Below are positions 7,839 through 16,913 of a DNA stretch of 38,663 nucleotides, one piece after another; within the stretch, counting starts at the first letter, position 1, and each line of letters begins with the position of its first letter. The notes beneath the pieces were generated by a model. The model made no database searches, had not been told where the DNA came from, and saw only the letters and a list, made by a program, of their open reading frames with translations. The position numbers and the translations under genes were made by a program. This DNA is from an uncultured Oscillatoriales cyanobacterium (GTDB lineage: Bacteria > Cyanobacteriota > Cyanobacteriia > Cyanobacteriales > Microcoleaceae). The stretch spans positions 1 to 38,663 of the forward strand of contig CAITND010000234.1 in NCBI GenBank assembly GCA_903893625.1, given 5' to 3'.

Positions 7839-8594
7839 ATGAATAGCATGACTCAAACAACCAAAAAATTTCTGACTTTATTAGCAACCGTCAGCAGTGT
7901 CGCTGTCCTTGCAGCCTGTGGTCAGCCGAGTGCCACCAACACCACGCCGGAACAACCCGCTACCGAACAAGCAGCCGGGACTTCTGAGCCTGCAACCTCT
8001 ACAACAACAGCAACCACTGTTTCCCCCTCTCCCGCCTCAGAGACGACAGCAACCACCGCTTCTCCTTCTGCCGCCCCTGGAACAACGGCCAGCACAGCCA
8101 CCACCACTCCTGCTGTTGCTTCCGAAAATACTGGAACAGATGCGGCTTTAGTCTCCAACGAGTCGGAAACCGTTGTCCAAATTGCCAGCAGCAACCCCTC
8201 TTTCAGTACATTTACTAAAGCGGTCGAAGCGGCTGGGTTAACAGAAACCCTCTCTGGTGCAGGCAATTACACCGTTTTCGCCCCCACCGATGAAGCTTTT
8301 GCTGCCTTACCTGCGGGAACTTTAGAAGAGTTAATGAAGCCAGAAAATAAAGAAAAATTGGCTAAAATTCTCCAGTATCATATTCTGCCAAATAAAGTCG
8401 CTTCGGCTGAAATTAAATCCGGTGAAGCCACTACAGTTGAAGGAGATCCGGTTAATTTAGAAGTAGCTGAAGGCAAAGTTACAGTTAATGGCGCTGAAGT
8501 TGTTCAACCTGATATTAATGCCAGCAACGGTGTTATTCATGTAATTAAGGTTGTCATTCTTCCTCCTGAAACTCCTGCTCCTAAAGCTCAATAG
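7839..8594 (+). CDS. Fasciclin-domain lipoprotein
   Basis: A 251-aa secreted protein. The N-terminus is a lipoprotein signal (KK, hydrophobic core FLTLLATVSSVAV, lipobox LAAC with C27), so it should be lipid-anchored outside the plasma membrane. Residues about 28-107 are a low-complexity Ser/Thr/Pro/Ala linker with repeated TTATT/SPS segments, probably an extended spacer. Residues about 108-243 form one FAS1 domain: TVVQIASSNPSFSTFTKAVE, YTVFAPTDEAFAALP, LQYHILPNKV and the terminal NGVIHVIKVVILP are the conserved FAS1 blocks. FAS1 domains mediate adhesion; the partner here is unknown. The start is ATG at 7839, with a second ATG three codons later. A terminator follows at 8649. Confidence 0.9.
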   Translation: MNSMTQTTKKFLTLLATVSSVAVLAACGQPSATNTTPEQPATEQAAGTSEPATSTTTATTVSPSPASETTATTASPSAAPGTTASTATTTPAVASENTGTDAALVSNESETVVQIASSNPSFSTFTKAVEAAGLTETLSGAGNYTVFAPTDEAFAALPAGTLEELMKPENKEKLAKILQYHILPNKVASAEIKSGEATTVEGDPVNLEVAEGKVTVNGAEVVQPDINASNGVIHVIKVVILPPETPAPKAQ

Positions 8595-8648
8595 AGGTTC
8601 AAGGAGTTCTCAAATTCCAGATTAATCGATTTTGAGATAATCTAAAAG

Positions 8649-8677
8649 CCCGGTTTCTTAAAAGTTACCGGGTTTTT
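8649..8677 (+). terminator. Terminator between fasciclin gene and methyltransferase
   Basis: CCCGGT (8649-8654) pairs with ACCGGG (8667-8672), followed by TTTTTG. It lies between convergent genes and appears to use a half-copy of the local CCCGGTTTCTT repeat as its stem. The reverse strand also has a short T-rich tail, so it may act both ways. Confidence 0.65.
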
Positions 8678-8690
8678 GAGTTTGTATTGC

Positions 8691-10340
8691 TTAGGAAGTG
8701 ATATCAATATCCAATAAGCTTAACTGGGTTGGTTTGATTTCTTTTTGTTTTTCGGCGGATTTTAAGACTTCATATCCTAACGGAATTGATAACTGTTTCT
8801 GTTCTTCAATTATTTCTTGAATCGTCACAATTGAGATAATATCATAACTTTGACTCATATATTTATTTTGATAAATTCCGGCGGATTTGGCAGTTTTAAT
8901 CATCTCTTTTGTGGGTTCTTTTAAGGTAATAAAAATTCCCATTGCTGCTTTTTCTAGGGTTAATGTTCCTTGTAAATCTCGAATATCTCCTGATTTAATA
9001 TTACCAGATTTGACTTGTAAGATAATTTTTTCGGGTTCATCCTGTTCACTTCTAAAATAGGCTATACCATCAATACCTTTATCCGCGCCTTTTTTGGGAT
9101 TAATAATAGCCCGATTATTACTATAAGTTAAAACTGCCCATTTTTCAAATTCTTTGCGGGTGCGATCGTCTTTTTTATTGGCTAAGGCGATCGCAGATTT
9201 CATATCTTTAGGAATGCCATTAAGTTGAATTTGTTCTAAAACTCCTTGACCAAAAGCATCTTCTAACCGTTTTAAAATTAAACCAATACTTTGATAAGTA
9301 ATATCAATTCCTATCCATTGACGCTCTAAACGTTGTGATACGGCAACTGTTGTTCCACAGCCACAATAAGCATCTAAAACAACATCACCTTGATTACTAC
9401 TAGCTTGAATAATTCTTTCTAATAATGATTCTGGTTTTTGTGTGGGATATCCTAATAGTTCTTTATGCCAAGAACGCAAAGCTTCTATATCATTCCAAGC
9501 ATCTTGTACAGGCAATCCTTCACTTTCATCTAAATATCTTTTAATTCTAGCAACACGATTTTTAGTATAATAAATTTTACCTTCCGCATCAAGTTTTTCC
9601 ATTGTGGTTTTTGGACATCTCCACAGTTTTGTCACTCCGTTCCATTCATATTGATAACCACCACCAGCTAAACCAGCAGCACCTAAATCACCAGACATCC
9701 ATTTTCTACCATTGGGATCTTGATATCTATAGTATTTATCAGTGTAATTTTGGTCATATTTTTGATAAATTTGATTCCAGATCACTTTTGAACTTTTGCA
9801 ATAGTAGAAAATAACATCATGAACACGGCCATATTTACTAGAGTCACTATGACCTGATGTACGTTTCCAAATAATTTCATTTAAAAAATCACCACCTTGA
9901 GAACAAAAAACCGCATCTAATACTAATTTTAAATAGTGGCTAGATGTAGGATCACAATGAAGATAAAAACTTCCGGTTGGTTTTAAAACTCGATGAATTT
10001 CTACAATTCTCAAGGTCATACTAACTAAATAAGCCAAAAGGCTACCCTTACCCAAAACTTTTGTTAATCCCGCAATTAAATCAATACTTTGTTGGGTAAA
10101 ATGACCTTGATAATTGCTAAAAATCTCCTCTAAACCTTGATTTGCATGATCATCCCAAGTCCAAGTATCAATAAAGGCTTGTGCTTGGGCTTGATCTTCT
10201 TTACCTAAATTATTATAAATTTGATTATAGTTTCGTTTAGAATTAAACGGAGGATCAATATAACATAAATCCACAGATTCATCCTTAATATATTTCCGCA
10301 GAACTTCTAAATTATCACCGTAGAATAATTGATTAACCAT
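8691..10340 (-). CDS. Site-specific DNA methyltransferase fused to an Mrr-like nuclease domain
   Basis: A 549-aa protein. The N-terminus has QLFYGDNLEVL and the catalytic motif IV DPPF (29-32); the AdoMet-binding motif VVLDAYCGCGTT follows at about residue 318, after TQKPESLLERII. This order (IV before I) marks a beta-class N6-adenine or N4-cytosine amino-methyltransferase. Residues about 395-500 add a second domain, FEKWAVLTYSNN...GADKGIDGIAYF...IILQVKSG...GIFITL, whose G-x-D and QxK pattern is that of an Mrr/PD-(D/E)XK endonuclease. So one chain may both modify and cut, or the nuclease domain may only bind DNA. No separate restriction gene adjoins it. An AAGGAG ribosome site lies nine bases before ATG at 10340. 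Confidence 0.88.
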   Translation of the reverse strand: MVNQLFYGDNLEVLRKYIKDESVDLCYIDPPFNSKRNYNQIYNNLGKEDQAQAQAFIDTWTWDDHANQGLEEIFSNYQGHFTQQSIDLIAGLTKVLGKGSLLAYLVSMTLRIVEIHRVLKPTGSFYLHCDPTSSHYLKLVLDAVFCSQGGDFLNEIIWKRTSGHSDSSKYGRVHDVIFYYCKSSKVIWNQIYQKYDQNYTDKYYRYQDPNGRKWMSGDLGAAGLAGGGYQYEWNGVTKLWRCPKTTMEKLDAEGKIYYTKNRVARIKRYLDESEGLPVQDAWNDIEALRSWHKELLGYPTQKPESLLERIIQASSNQGDVVLDAYCGCGTTVAVSQRLERQWIGIDITYQSIGLILKRLEDAFGQGVLEQIQLNGIPKDMKSAIALANKKDDRTRKEFEKWAVLTYSNNRAIINPKKGADKGIDGIAYFRSEQDEPEKIILQVKSGNIKSGDIRDLQGTLTLEKAAMGIFITLKEPTKEMIKTAKSAGIYQNKYMSQSYDIISIVTIQEIIEEQKQLSIPLGYEVLKSAEKQKEIKPTQLSLLDIDITS

Positions 10341-10565
10341 TTTGACTGACTCCTTAATTTTTAATTATTTTTTCGATAAACTTTCTATTGATGATCAATT
10401 GACATCATCCCAATCAAGAATATCATATCTTATATGAGTGTTTACAACTTCTTTGTGTCTTGGTGTCTTTGTGGTTAAATTAGACTTTAGCATATAAACA
10501 TAGCCACAAGAATAAAATAAGCTAGAATATGAGAGGCAATCCGATCAAAAAACAATAGAAAAACC

Positions 10566-11240
10566 ATGAGTGCTTCAACTAATCAACATCCCAGGATCAT
10601 TCCACTCCTAGAAAACGGAGATCTGCTTTCTCGTGCGGAATTTGAGCGGCGTTACCAAGCAATGCCTTATGTTAAAAAAGCAGAATTAATTGAAGGAATT
10701 GTTTATATGGCTTCACCCCTACGGTTTCAACCCCACGCCGAACCCCATGCTAATTTAATTGGCTGGCTTTGGAGTTATAAAATAGCAACACCAGGAGTGC
10801 GTTTAGGGGATAACCCGACGGTGAGACTCGATTTTGATAACGAACCTCAACCCGATGCAGTATTATTAATTGACCCAAATTATGGAGGTCAAAGTCGCTT
10901 TAGTCCTGACGGTTATATTGAAGGAGCACCAGAACTTGTGATTGAAATTGCGGCTAGTAGCGCGTCAATTGATTTACGAGATAAAAAGCGAGTTTATCGT
11001 CGTAATGGCGTGAAAGAATATATTGTTTGGCAATTCATAGAGGAGCGTTTTGATTGGTTTTTCTTGCAGGATGGGGAATATATTTCTCAGACACCTGATG
11101 CAGAAGAAATTATCCGTAGCCAAGTTTTTCCGGGGTTATGGTTGTCAGTTTCAGCCCTTTTAAATGGGAATATGCTTCAAGTGATTGCGACGCTAAAAAC
11201 GGGGATAGATAGTAGCGAACATCAACATTTTTTGCAATAA
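10566..11240 (+). CDS. Uma2 family (DUF820) putative nuclease
   Basis: This 224-aa protein has the Uma2 layout: an N-terminal helix with AEFERRYQAMP, the acidic ELIEGIVYMASP (E43), the EPQPDAVLLI strand (D97) and ELVIEIAASS (E127), then RDKKRVYRRNGVKEYIVW. This is a PD-(D/E)XK-related fold that is hugely expanded in cyanobacteria. The biological role of the family is largely unknown, and members often sit singly between mobile elements, as here. The ATG at 10566 is close behind an AT-rich intergenic stretch. Confidence 0.9.
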   Translation: MSASTNQHPRIIPLLENGDLLSRAEFERRYQAMPYVKKAELIEGIVYMASPLRFQPHAEPHANLIGWLWSYKIATPGVRLGDNPTVRLDFDNEPQPDAVLLIDPNYGGQSRFSPDGYIEGAPELVIEIAASSASIDLRDKKRVYRRNGVKEYIVWQFIEERFDWFFLQDGEYISQTPDAEEIIRSQVFPGLWLSVSALLNGNMLQVIATLKTGIDSSEHQHFLQ

Positions 11241-11309
11241 GCTGTCACGCATATAAGTTACCTAAACCTCTAAATTATATGAGTGTACAATTGTATAACT
11301 TAAAGTAGT

Positions 11310-11327
11310 GCGAGCGTCCTCGCTCGC
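11310..11327. repeat. GCGAGCG inverted repeat
   Basis: GCGAGCG-TCCT-CGCTCGC forms a perfect 7-bp hairpin 70 bases downstream of the Uma2 stop. There is no long T-run, so terminator function is uncertain; similar GC-rich short palindromes are common interspersed repeats in cyanobacteria. Confidence 0.5.
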
Positions 11328-11440
11328 TTGTATTTATAGATAATGCTCAAGTTTACCTCGCCAGATCAAAAACCGCTCTATCACCATAATAGATAATAGA
11401 ATAATTGATTAACCATGTTTTATGATTGCTTGATTTCTGA

Positions 11441-11707
11441 TTATTTTTTGCGATAAATTTCACGTCGATGACCAATTTCAATAATCCAAATTAACAAAAT
11501 TTTATCATAAATTTCATAAACAATTCGATAATCCCCTACACGAATTCGATAAACATTTTCCTCAACTCCTGATAATTGGATTGACCCTCTAGGACGAGGA
11601 TTACTGGCCAAAGCATTAATCTGAGGTGCGAGACGTTCTTGAAACAATTTAGGTAAAGACTTAAATTGTTTCTTCGCTTTTTTAGAAAACTCGATTTTGT
11701 AATCCAC
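11441..11707 (-). CDS. RelE/ParE family toxin
   Basis: This 88-aa protein carries the RelE fold: YKIEFSKKAKKQFKSLP, then NPRPRGSIQLSG, VYRIRVGDYRIVYEI and IIEIGHRREIYRK. In RelE-type toxins the basic Arg/Lys and Tyr residues in these strands cut ribosome-bound mRNA; the RVGDYRIVYEI block and terminal RREIYR fit this. It is the second gene after its antitoxin, separated by six bases, so the pair is certainly co-transcribed. Confidence 0.92.
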   Translation of the reverse strand: MDYKIEFSKKAKKQFKSLPKLFQERLAPQINALASNPRPRGSIQLSGVEENVYRIRVGDYRIVYEIYDKILLIWIIEIGHRREIYRKK

Positions 11708-11713
11708 AATTGC

Positions 11714-12031
11714 TTAAAGTCCCAATTCTTCTTTTAAATCTTCCCAGGAAACTCCTTCGTTTTGTTGATATTCTAATTTTGCTTCTTGAAAGGCTTCTAA
11801 ATCTATTTGATCTTCCAACTCTTGAATAACACGCTCTAATAATAAAAATTCATCCATAGAAATAATTGCGGCAATATCTTCTTCATCTTGATTAATAATA
11901 ATCCGTTTTTCCCCTAATTTCACAGCAGAGATAATTTTATCTAAGTTTTCATAAACTTCATTTAAGTTAAGACGAGAAATAGGATTTTGATCAAAAGTCT
12001 GAGCTTCGTTACTGATGACTTGTTCTATCAT
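11714..12031 (-). CDS. Phd/YefM-type antitoxin
   Basis: A 105-aa acidic protein. The N-terminal NLNEVYENLDKIISAVKLGE with RIIINQDEEDIAAIISMDEFLLLE is the Phd/YefM DNA-binding fold, and the long acidic C-terminus (IQELEDQIDLEAFQEAKLEY) should wrap the RelE partner. Antitoxin-first order is typical of autoregulated pairs. The start is ATG at 12031 with GAGAG upstream. Confidence 0.88.
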   Translation of the reverse strand: MIEQVISNEAQTFDQNPISRLNLNEVYENLDKIISAVKLGEKRIIINQDEEDIAAIISMDEFLLLERVIQELEDQIDLEAFQEAKLEYQQNEGVSWEDLKEELGL

Positions 12032-12175
12032 GAGAGATACCTCGTAATCAGAATATTAGGGGGACAATCAATTTTTATTAGCCGGAAAAAAATCGCTCAC
12101 CTCACCCATCCTAAATATGATCTGATTTTATCATAAAACTTAAAAACCGGGTTTCTTCTTAAATTTTGTGTAAAA

Positions 12176-12203
12176 TTGTAAAATAACCCTTGCTCCCTAT
12201 AAT
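12176..12203 (+). promoter_or_regulatory. Possible metH promoter
   Basis: TTGTAA (12176-12181) and a perfect TATAAT (12198-12203) are separated by 16 bases. The metH ATG starts only nine bases after the -10 box, so a transcript from here would have almost no leader. No cobalamin or SAM riboswitch fold is visible in the 180 bases upstream. Confidence 0.35.
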
Positions 12204-12212
12204 TAACATCCG

Positions 12213-15200
12213 ATGAAAAGCGCATTTTTAGACCGTCTGCATAGTCCTGAACGTCCCGTCATCGTGTTTGATGGGGGAATGGGAACCAACCTACAAACCC
12301 AAAATCTCACCGCCGAAGACTTTGGCGGGAAAGACTACGAAGGTTGTAATGAATATTTAATATATACCAAACCCGAAGCCGTTGCTAATGTTCATCGAGG
12401 CTTTTTAGAAGCGGGTGCGGATGTTATTGAAACTGATACTTTTGGCGCCACTTCAATTGTTTTAGCTGAATATGATTTAGCTGATAAAGCTTATGATTTA
12501 AACAAAACTGCCGCCGAATTAGCTAAACGTTTAACAGCAGAATATTCTACACCGGAAAAACCCCGATTTGTTGCGGGTTCAATTGGGCCAGGAACGAAAT
12601 TACCCACCCTCGGACATATTGATTTTGACACATTACATCATGCTTTTGCTGAACAAGCCGAGGGATTATTTGATGGGGGTGTGGATTTATTCATCGTTGA
12701 AACTTGCCAAGATGTGCTGCAAATTAAAGCAGCCTTAAACGGAATTGAAGATGTTTTTACTAAAAAAGGAGAACGTCGTCCGATTATGGTTTCCGTCACA
12801 ATGGAAGCCTTTGGAACGATGTTAGTCGGGTCAGAAATTAGCGCGGCGTTAACTATTTTAGCACCCTATAATATTGATATTTTTGGTTTGAATTGTGCCA
12901 CTGGCCCCGATTTAATGAAGGAACATATTCGCTATTTATCGGAACATTCACCTTTTATTGTTTCCTGTATTCCTAATGCTGGTTTACCGGAAAATATTGG
13001 TGGAAAAGCTCATTATAAACTCACGCCTATCGAACTAAAAATGGCGTTAATGCACTTCGTTGAAGATTTGGGAGTTCAGGTAATTGGAGGTTGTTGTGGA
13101 ACCCGTTATGAGCATATTCAAGCCTTAGCTGAAATCTCCCAAACCCTGAAACCTAAACAACGGGAACCGCAATTTATTCCCTCGGCGGCTTCAATTTATA
13201 GTCCCCAAAGTTATGAACAAGAAAACTCGTTTTTAATTATTGGAGAACGTCTTAACGCCAGTGGTTCTAAAAAATGCCGAGATTTACTTAATTTAGAAGA
13301 CTGGGATGGGTTAGTTTCCTTAGCAAAATCCCAGATAAAAGAAGGGGCGCAAATTTTAGATGTTAACGTCGATTATGTCGGGCGAGATGGGGTGCGAGAT
13401 ATGAAAGAATTGGTGTCTCGCGTTGTTACTAATGTTAATTTACCCTTGATGTTAGACTCGACAGAATGGCAAAAAATGGAAGCGGGGTTAAAGGTATCTG
13501 GGGGGAAATGTTTACTCAATTCTACTAACTATGAAGATGGGGAAGAACGCTTTTATAAAGTGTTAGAAATTGCTAAAAAATATGGGGCTGCTATTGTGGT
13601 AGGAACCATTGACGAGGAGGGAATGGGAAGAACTGCCGAGAAGAAGTTTGAAATCGCTCAACGGGCTTATAATGCTGCTATTAATTATGGTATTCCTGCT
13701 TATGAAATCTTTTTTGATCCCTTAGCATTACCGATTTCTACAGGTATTGAAGAAGATCGAAATAATGGCAAAGCCACGATAGATTCTATTCGTCAAATTC
13801 GTCAAGAATTGCCTGGATGTCATATTGTTTTAGGGGTTTCTAATATTTCCTTTGGCTTAAATCCGGTGGCGCGGCAAGTGTTAAATTCGGTATTCCTCAA
13901 TGAAGCGATGCAAGTGGGGTTAGATGCGGCTATTGTTAGCGCGAATAAGATTTTACCTTTGGCAAAAATTGACCCCGAACATCAAGAAGTTTGTCGGAAA
14001 TTAATTTATGACCAGCGCGAATTTGATGGGGATGTTTGTGTTTATGACCCGTTAGGAGAACTGACCAATTTATTTCAGGGTAAAACTACAAAACGAGATC
14101 GTTCTGGAGATATTAACCTCCCAGTAGAAGAACGTTTGAAACGTCATATTATTGACGGAGAACGAATTGGATTAGATGATGCTTTAGCCGAAGGTTTAAA
14201 ACAATATCCACCCCTAGAAATTATTAATAATATTCTCTTGGATGGGATGAAAGTTGTCGGAGAATTATTCGGTTCTGGGCAAATGCAGCTACCTTTTGTA
14301 TTACAATCTGCCCAAACTATGAAAGCCGCCGTTGCCTATTTGGAACCCTATATGGAGAAGTCAGAAACGGGGAATAATGGCAAAGGAATGTTTCTAATTG
14401 CCACCGTTAAAGGGGATGTACATGATATTGGTAAAAATTTAGTCGATATTATTTTATCTAATAACGGCTATCGAGTGATTAACCTGGGTATTAAACAACC
14501 CGTTGAAAATATCATCAATGCTTACAAAGAACACGGCGCGGACTGTATTGCCATGAGTGGATTATTAGTTAAATCTACTGCTTTTATGAAGGAAAATTTA
14601 GAAGCATTCAACAAAGAAGGTATTACAGTTCCGGTGATTTTAGGAGGGGCTGCATTAACCCCTAAATTTGTCCATGAGGATTGTCAAAATGCCTATCAAG
14701 GTCAAGTGATTTATGGTAAAGATGCGTTTTCTGACTTGAATTTTATGGATAAATTAATGCCGGCAAAAAAAGCCGGAAAATGGGATAATGCCCAAGGATT
14801 TTTAGGGGAATATGCGGAAGCGAAGAAAACGAGAGTTATTGTAGAAACGGTTAAATCAGAATCCTCTGAAAAGACAGAAGCAACGGTGATTGATACCCGA
14901 CGTTCTGAAGCAGTTGACGTTAATATTGACCGTCCCACACCGCCCTTCTGGGGAACAAAAATATTACAGCCAGAAGATATTTCTTTAGAGGAGGTTTTCT
15001 GGTATTTAGATTTACAAGCGTTAGTTGCAGGTCAATGGCAATTCCGCAAACCCAGAGAACAGTCACGGGAAGAATACGATGCTTTTTTAGCTGAAAAAGT
15101 CTATCCCGTTTTAACCGAGTGGAAAGCCAAAATTTTAACAGAAAAATTACTCCATCCAACGGTGATTTATGGGTATTTTCCCTGTCAAGCGGAGGAAAAT

Positions 15201-15734
15201 TCTCTATTAATTTTCGATCCTGAAAATCATCAAAAACAGGTAGCCCGTTTTGACTTTCCTCGACAAAAATCAGGAAAACGCTTGTGTATTGCGGACTTTT
15301 TTGCCCCCAAAGAAAGCGGACATATTGATGTCTTCCCAATGCAAGCGGTAACAGTCGGAGAAATTGCCACCGAATACGCCCAAAAACTATTTGCAGAAAA
15401 TGACTATACGAATTATTTGTATTTTCATGGAATGGCTGTGCAAACCGCAGAAGCGTTAGCAGAATGGACTCATGCAAAAATCCGCCGCGAGTTAGGGTTT
15501 GGGAATGAAGAACCGGATAATGTTCGGGATGTTTTAGCCCAACGTCATCGCGGTTCTCGCTATAGTTTTGGATATCCGGCTTGTCCGAATATTCAAGACC
15601 AATATAAACAGGTGGAGTTGTTACAAATTGACCGGATTAATATGTATATGGATGAAAGTGAACAACTTTATCCAGAACAGTCCACAACAGCGTTTATTAC
15701 CTATCATCCTGTTTCTAAATACTTCAACCTTTAA
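12213..15734 (+). CDS. metH: Cobalamin-dependent methionine synthase
   Basis: The 1173-aa enzyme transfers a methyl group from methyltetrahydrofolate through cobalamin to homocysteine. All four modules are present: homocysteine-binding domain (1-310) with zinc ligands C228 (GLNCATGP) and C294-C295 (GGCCGT); pterin-binding domain (about 335-600, [25 protein letters not shown]); cobalamin cap and binding domains (about 625-860) with GDVHDIGKN, where H737 is the lower cobalt ligand; and the AdoMet-dependent reactivation domain (about 905-1173), ending with [10 protein letters not shown] near 1116. It is slightly shorter than the 1227-aa E. coli enzyme. It stands alone, flanked by toxin-antitoxin pairs on both sides. 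Confidence 0.98.
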   Translation: MKSAFLDRLHSPERPVIVFDGGMGTNLQTQNLTAEDFGGKDYEGCNEYLIYTKPEAVANVHRGFLEAGADVIETDTFGATSIVLAEYDLADKAYDLNKTAAELAKRLTAEYSTPEKPRFVAGSIGPGTKLPTLGHIDFDTLHHAFAEQAEGLFDGGVDLFIVETCQDVLQIKAALNGIEDVFTKKGERRPIMVSVTMEAFGTMLVGSEISAALTILAPYNIDIFGLNCATGPDLMKEHIRYLSEHSPFIVSCIPNAGLPENIGGKAHYKLTPIELKMALMHFVEDLGVQVIGGCCGTRYEHIQALAEISQTLKPKQREPQFIPSAASIYSPQSYEQENSFLIIGERLNASGSKKCRDLLNLEDWDGLVSLAKSQIKEGAQILDVNVDYVGRDGVRDMKELVSRVVTNVNLPLMLDSTEWQKMEAGLKVSGGKCLLNSTNYEDGEERFYKVLEIAKKYGAAIVVGTIDEEGMGRTAEKKFEIAQRAYNAAINYGIPAYEIFFDPLALPISTGIEEDRNNGKATIDSIRQIRQELPGCHIVLGVSNISFGLNPVARQVLNSVFLNEAMQVGLDAAIVSANKILPLAKIDPEHQEVCRKLIYDQREFDGDVCVYDPLGELTNLFQGKTTKRDRSGDINLPVEERLKRHIIDGERIGLDDALAEGLKQYPPLEIINNILLDGMKVVGELFGSGQMQLPFVLQSAQTMKAAVAYLEPYMEKSETGNNGKGMFLIATVKGDVHDIGKNLVDIILSNNGYRVINLGIKQPVENIINAYKEHGADCIAMSGLLVKSTAFMKENLEAFNKEGITVPVILGGAALTPKFVHEDCQNAYQGQVIYGKDAFSDLNFMDKLMPAKKAGKWDNAQGFLGEYAEAKKTRVIVETVKSESSEKTEATVIDTRRSEAVDVNIDRPTPPFWGTKILQPEDISLEEVFWYLDLQALVAGQWQFRKPREQSREEYDAFLAEKVYPVLTEWKAKILTEKLLHPTVIYGYFPCQAEENSLLIFDPENHQKQVARFDFPRQKSGKRLCIADFFAPKESGHIDVFPMQAVTVGEIATEYAQKLFAENDYTNYLYFHGMAVQTAEALAEWTHAKIRRELGFGNEEPDNVRDVLAQRHRGSRYSFGYPACPNIQDQYKQVELLQIDRINMYMDESEQLYPEQSTTAFITYHPVSKYFNL

Positions 15735-15787
15735 CGTTTTTTATCCTTCCTAAATCAACATCAGGGGGGGAACACGCCCTATTTCAC

Positions 15788-15815
15788 TGCCCTTCATCCT
15801 TTCTGGATAAGGGCA
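15788..15815. terminator. Hairpin after metH
   Basis: TGCCCTT (15788-15794) pairs with AAGGGCA (15809-15815), extended by ATCC/GGAT after a one-base bulge, with loop TTTCT. There is no U-run after it, so it may be a weak terminator or an mRNA end-stabiliser. Confidence 0.4.
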
Positions 15816-15830
15816 AATATTGATCTGGGG

Positions 15831-15870
15831 TTGACAAGACCCAACGCTTGGGTTATACTGGTGATAACCC
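15831..15870 (+). promoter_or_regulatory. Consensus promoter with two overlapping palindromic operators
   Basis: TTGACA (15831-15836) and TATACT (15854-15859) are separated by exactly 17 bases, which is close to the sigma-70 consensus. The whole spacer end is a perfect palindrome, ACCCAA-CGC-TTGGGT (15839-15853). A second perfect inverted repeat, GGGTTAT-N7-ATAACCC (15850-15870), covers the -10 box. A dimeric repressor bound to either would block polymerase. This promoter drives the DUF4160/DUF2442 unit, and autoregulation by one of its products is likely (inference). Confidence 0.7.
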
Positions 15871-15960
15871 AAAATCAGATTGTGCCGTTTTTCGGCTTAA
15901 GCTGTTTTTGGGCTAAACATCCATCGGAAGATGGCCTTCTTACAAAAAAGGAGATTATTG

Positions 15961-16020
15961 ATGATAATTTTTATTCAAGGACTGAAATTTTATGGCGAAA
16001 GTTCTAGAGGATCGGGATAA
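15961..16020 (+). CDS. Possible 19-codon leader peptide ORF
   Basis: ATG at 15961 follows AAAAAAGGAG at a seven-base spacing, the strongest ribosome site in this area. The frame encodes MIIFIQGLKFYGESSRGSG and stops at 16018-16020, inside the DUF4160 gene, whose own ATG (15992) has only a weak AAGGA. A short hairpin, CCATC-GGAA-GATGG (15921-15934), lies just upstream. It could couple translation of DUF4160, or be fortuitous. Confidence 0.25.
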   Translation: MIIFIQGLKFYGESSRGSG

Positions 16021-16264
16021 TAATTTATATTTCTATATGTATAGCAACGATCATCAACCTGCTCACGTTCATGTATTTAAGGGAAAAAAGAATGATAGTA
16101 ATGTTATGGAGGCAAAAATTAATATAGGAAAGTTAGGAGAAAAACCTAATTTAGTAGAAGCTCATCCAAAGATGAGAAATAAAGATATAGTAGCTGCCTT
16201 AAAAAACGTAGCTATAAATCAAGAAATGCTGTGGAAAGAATGGCAGAAAATTCATGGTAAATAA
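15992..16264 (+). CDS. DUF4160 family protein (toxin-antitoxin-like partner)
   Basis: A 90-aa protein with the DUF4160 hallmark: a short beta hairpin NLYFYMYSNDHQPAHVHVFK with the conserved HVHV near residue 25, and a helical C-terminus ending in NQEMLWKEWQKIHGK. DUF4160 genes are regularly followed by DUF2442 genes, as here, and the pair has been suggested to be toxin-antitoxin-like; the biochemical activity is not established. Compared with the usual sequence, the middle (KKNDSNVMEAKINIGKLGEK) is longer. The strong palindromic promoter upstream fits an autoregulated module. Confidence 0.8.
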   Translation: MAKVLEDRDNNLYFYMYSNDHQPAHVHVFKGKKNDSNVMEAKINIGKLGEKPNLVEAHPKMRNKDIVAALKNVAINQEMLWKEWQKIHGK

Positions 16265-16301
16265 AAATATTAGCAATAATTAAATGAATAAGGAGGAAAA
16301 A

Positions 16302-16363
16302 TGTTATAATGATTAATTAAATCTTTGAATCGATGTAGAGGTTTATTATTGACAAACCTCTAC
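16302..16363 (+). promoter_or_regulatory. Extended -10 promoter and leader hairpin before DUF2442 gene
   Basis: TG-T-TATAAT (16302-16310) is a perfect extended -10 element. Some 25 bases downstream, GTAGAGGTTT (16335-16344) and AAACCTCTAC (16354-16363) form a perfect 10-bp stem with a nine-base loop and no U-run. The second gene of the pair may therefore have its own promoter with a structured 5' leader, and the hairpin may control relative dose or RNA stability. Confidence 0.5.
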
Positions 16364-16430
16364 TTGAAGAAATTAAGTTAAAACCAACCGCAAATTTAAA
16401 CATAAAAATATTTTAATCAAGGTAGACAGT

Positions 16431-16874
16431 ATGAATAATAACAATAGGGAGAAAGAATTAATAGAAGAAAATCTGTTAGAAGAAATTGCTAAAGCTAAAC
16501 AAGCTTGGCAAGAGGCAGAAGCAACGGAACCCAGGGCTATTTCTGTAAAATATGATCAAGACCAAGATTTAATTGTAATTCACTTAAAAAATGGTAGTAT
16601 TTTTATCTTTCCGCCTCGACTCGCGCAAGGTTTAGCTGAGGCGACTCCAGAACAATTAGCAGACTTTTGGATACCGCCATCGGGTAAAAGTATTCATTGG
16701 GATAGTTTAGATGTAGATTTTGGAATTCCTGAATTAGTTATGGGAATTTTTGGCACAAAATCTTGGATGGCTGAACTCGGACGAAAAGGCGGTCAAGCTA
16801 CCTCAAAAGCAAAATCTGAAGCTGCTCGAAAAAATGGAAAAAAAGGAGGTAGACCTAAGAAAGTTACGCTTTAA
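16431..16874 (+). CDS. DUF2442 family protein with basic Gly-Lys tail
   Basis: This 147-aa protein has a central DUF2442 domain (AISVKYDQDQDLIVIHLKNG, IFPPRLAQGLAEATPEQLAD, then IHWDSLDVDFGIPELVMGIFG). The C-terminus, GRKGGQATSKAKSEAARKNG and KKGGRPKK, is a basic Gly-Lys repeat like the AT-hook/KGG tails that bind nucleic acid. So a DNA-binding antitoxin/repressor role at the palindromic promoter is plausible. The N-terminal 40 residues are an extra charged helix. It forms a pair with the DUF4160 gene 166 bases upstream. It lies convergent with the DUF6887 gene. Confidence 0.85.
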   Translation: MNNNNREKELIEENLLEEIAKAKQAWQEAEATEPRAISVKYDQDQDLIVIHLKNGSIFIFPPRLAQGLAEATPEQLADFWIPPSGKSIHWDSLDVDFGIPELVMGIFGTKSWMAELGRKGGQATSKAKSEAARKNGKKGGRPKKVTL

Positions 16875-16913
16875 TTTCATGGAACAGTTAGTATGAAAAC
16901 TATAAATACAATT

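Noticed and set aside
7922-8266. Reverse-strand and alternative-frame ORFs over the fasciclin linker
   Set aside because: They are shadows of the low-complexity Thr/Ser/Ala/Pro linker, with repetitive Val/Ala or Pro/Leu sequence.
12032-12212. Cobalamin or SAM riboswitch upstream of metH
   Set aside because: The gap is short and shows neither a B12-box-like sequence nor a SAM aptamer pattern; a candidate promoter lies only nine bases before the ATG.
14711-15477. Reverse-strand ORFs inside metH
   Set aside because: metH is intact in its own frame over this interval; the reverse frames have no recognisable domains.
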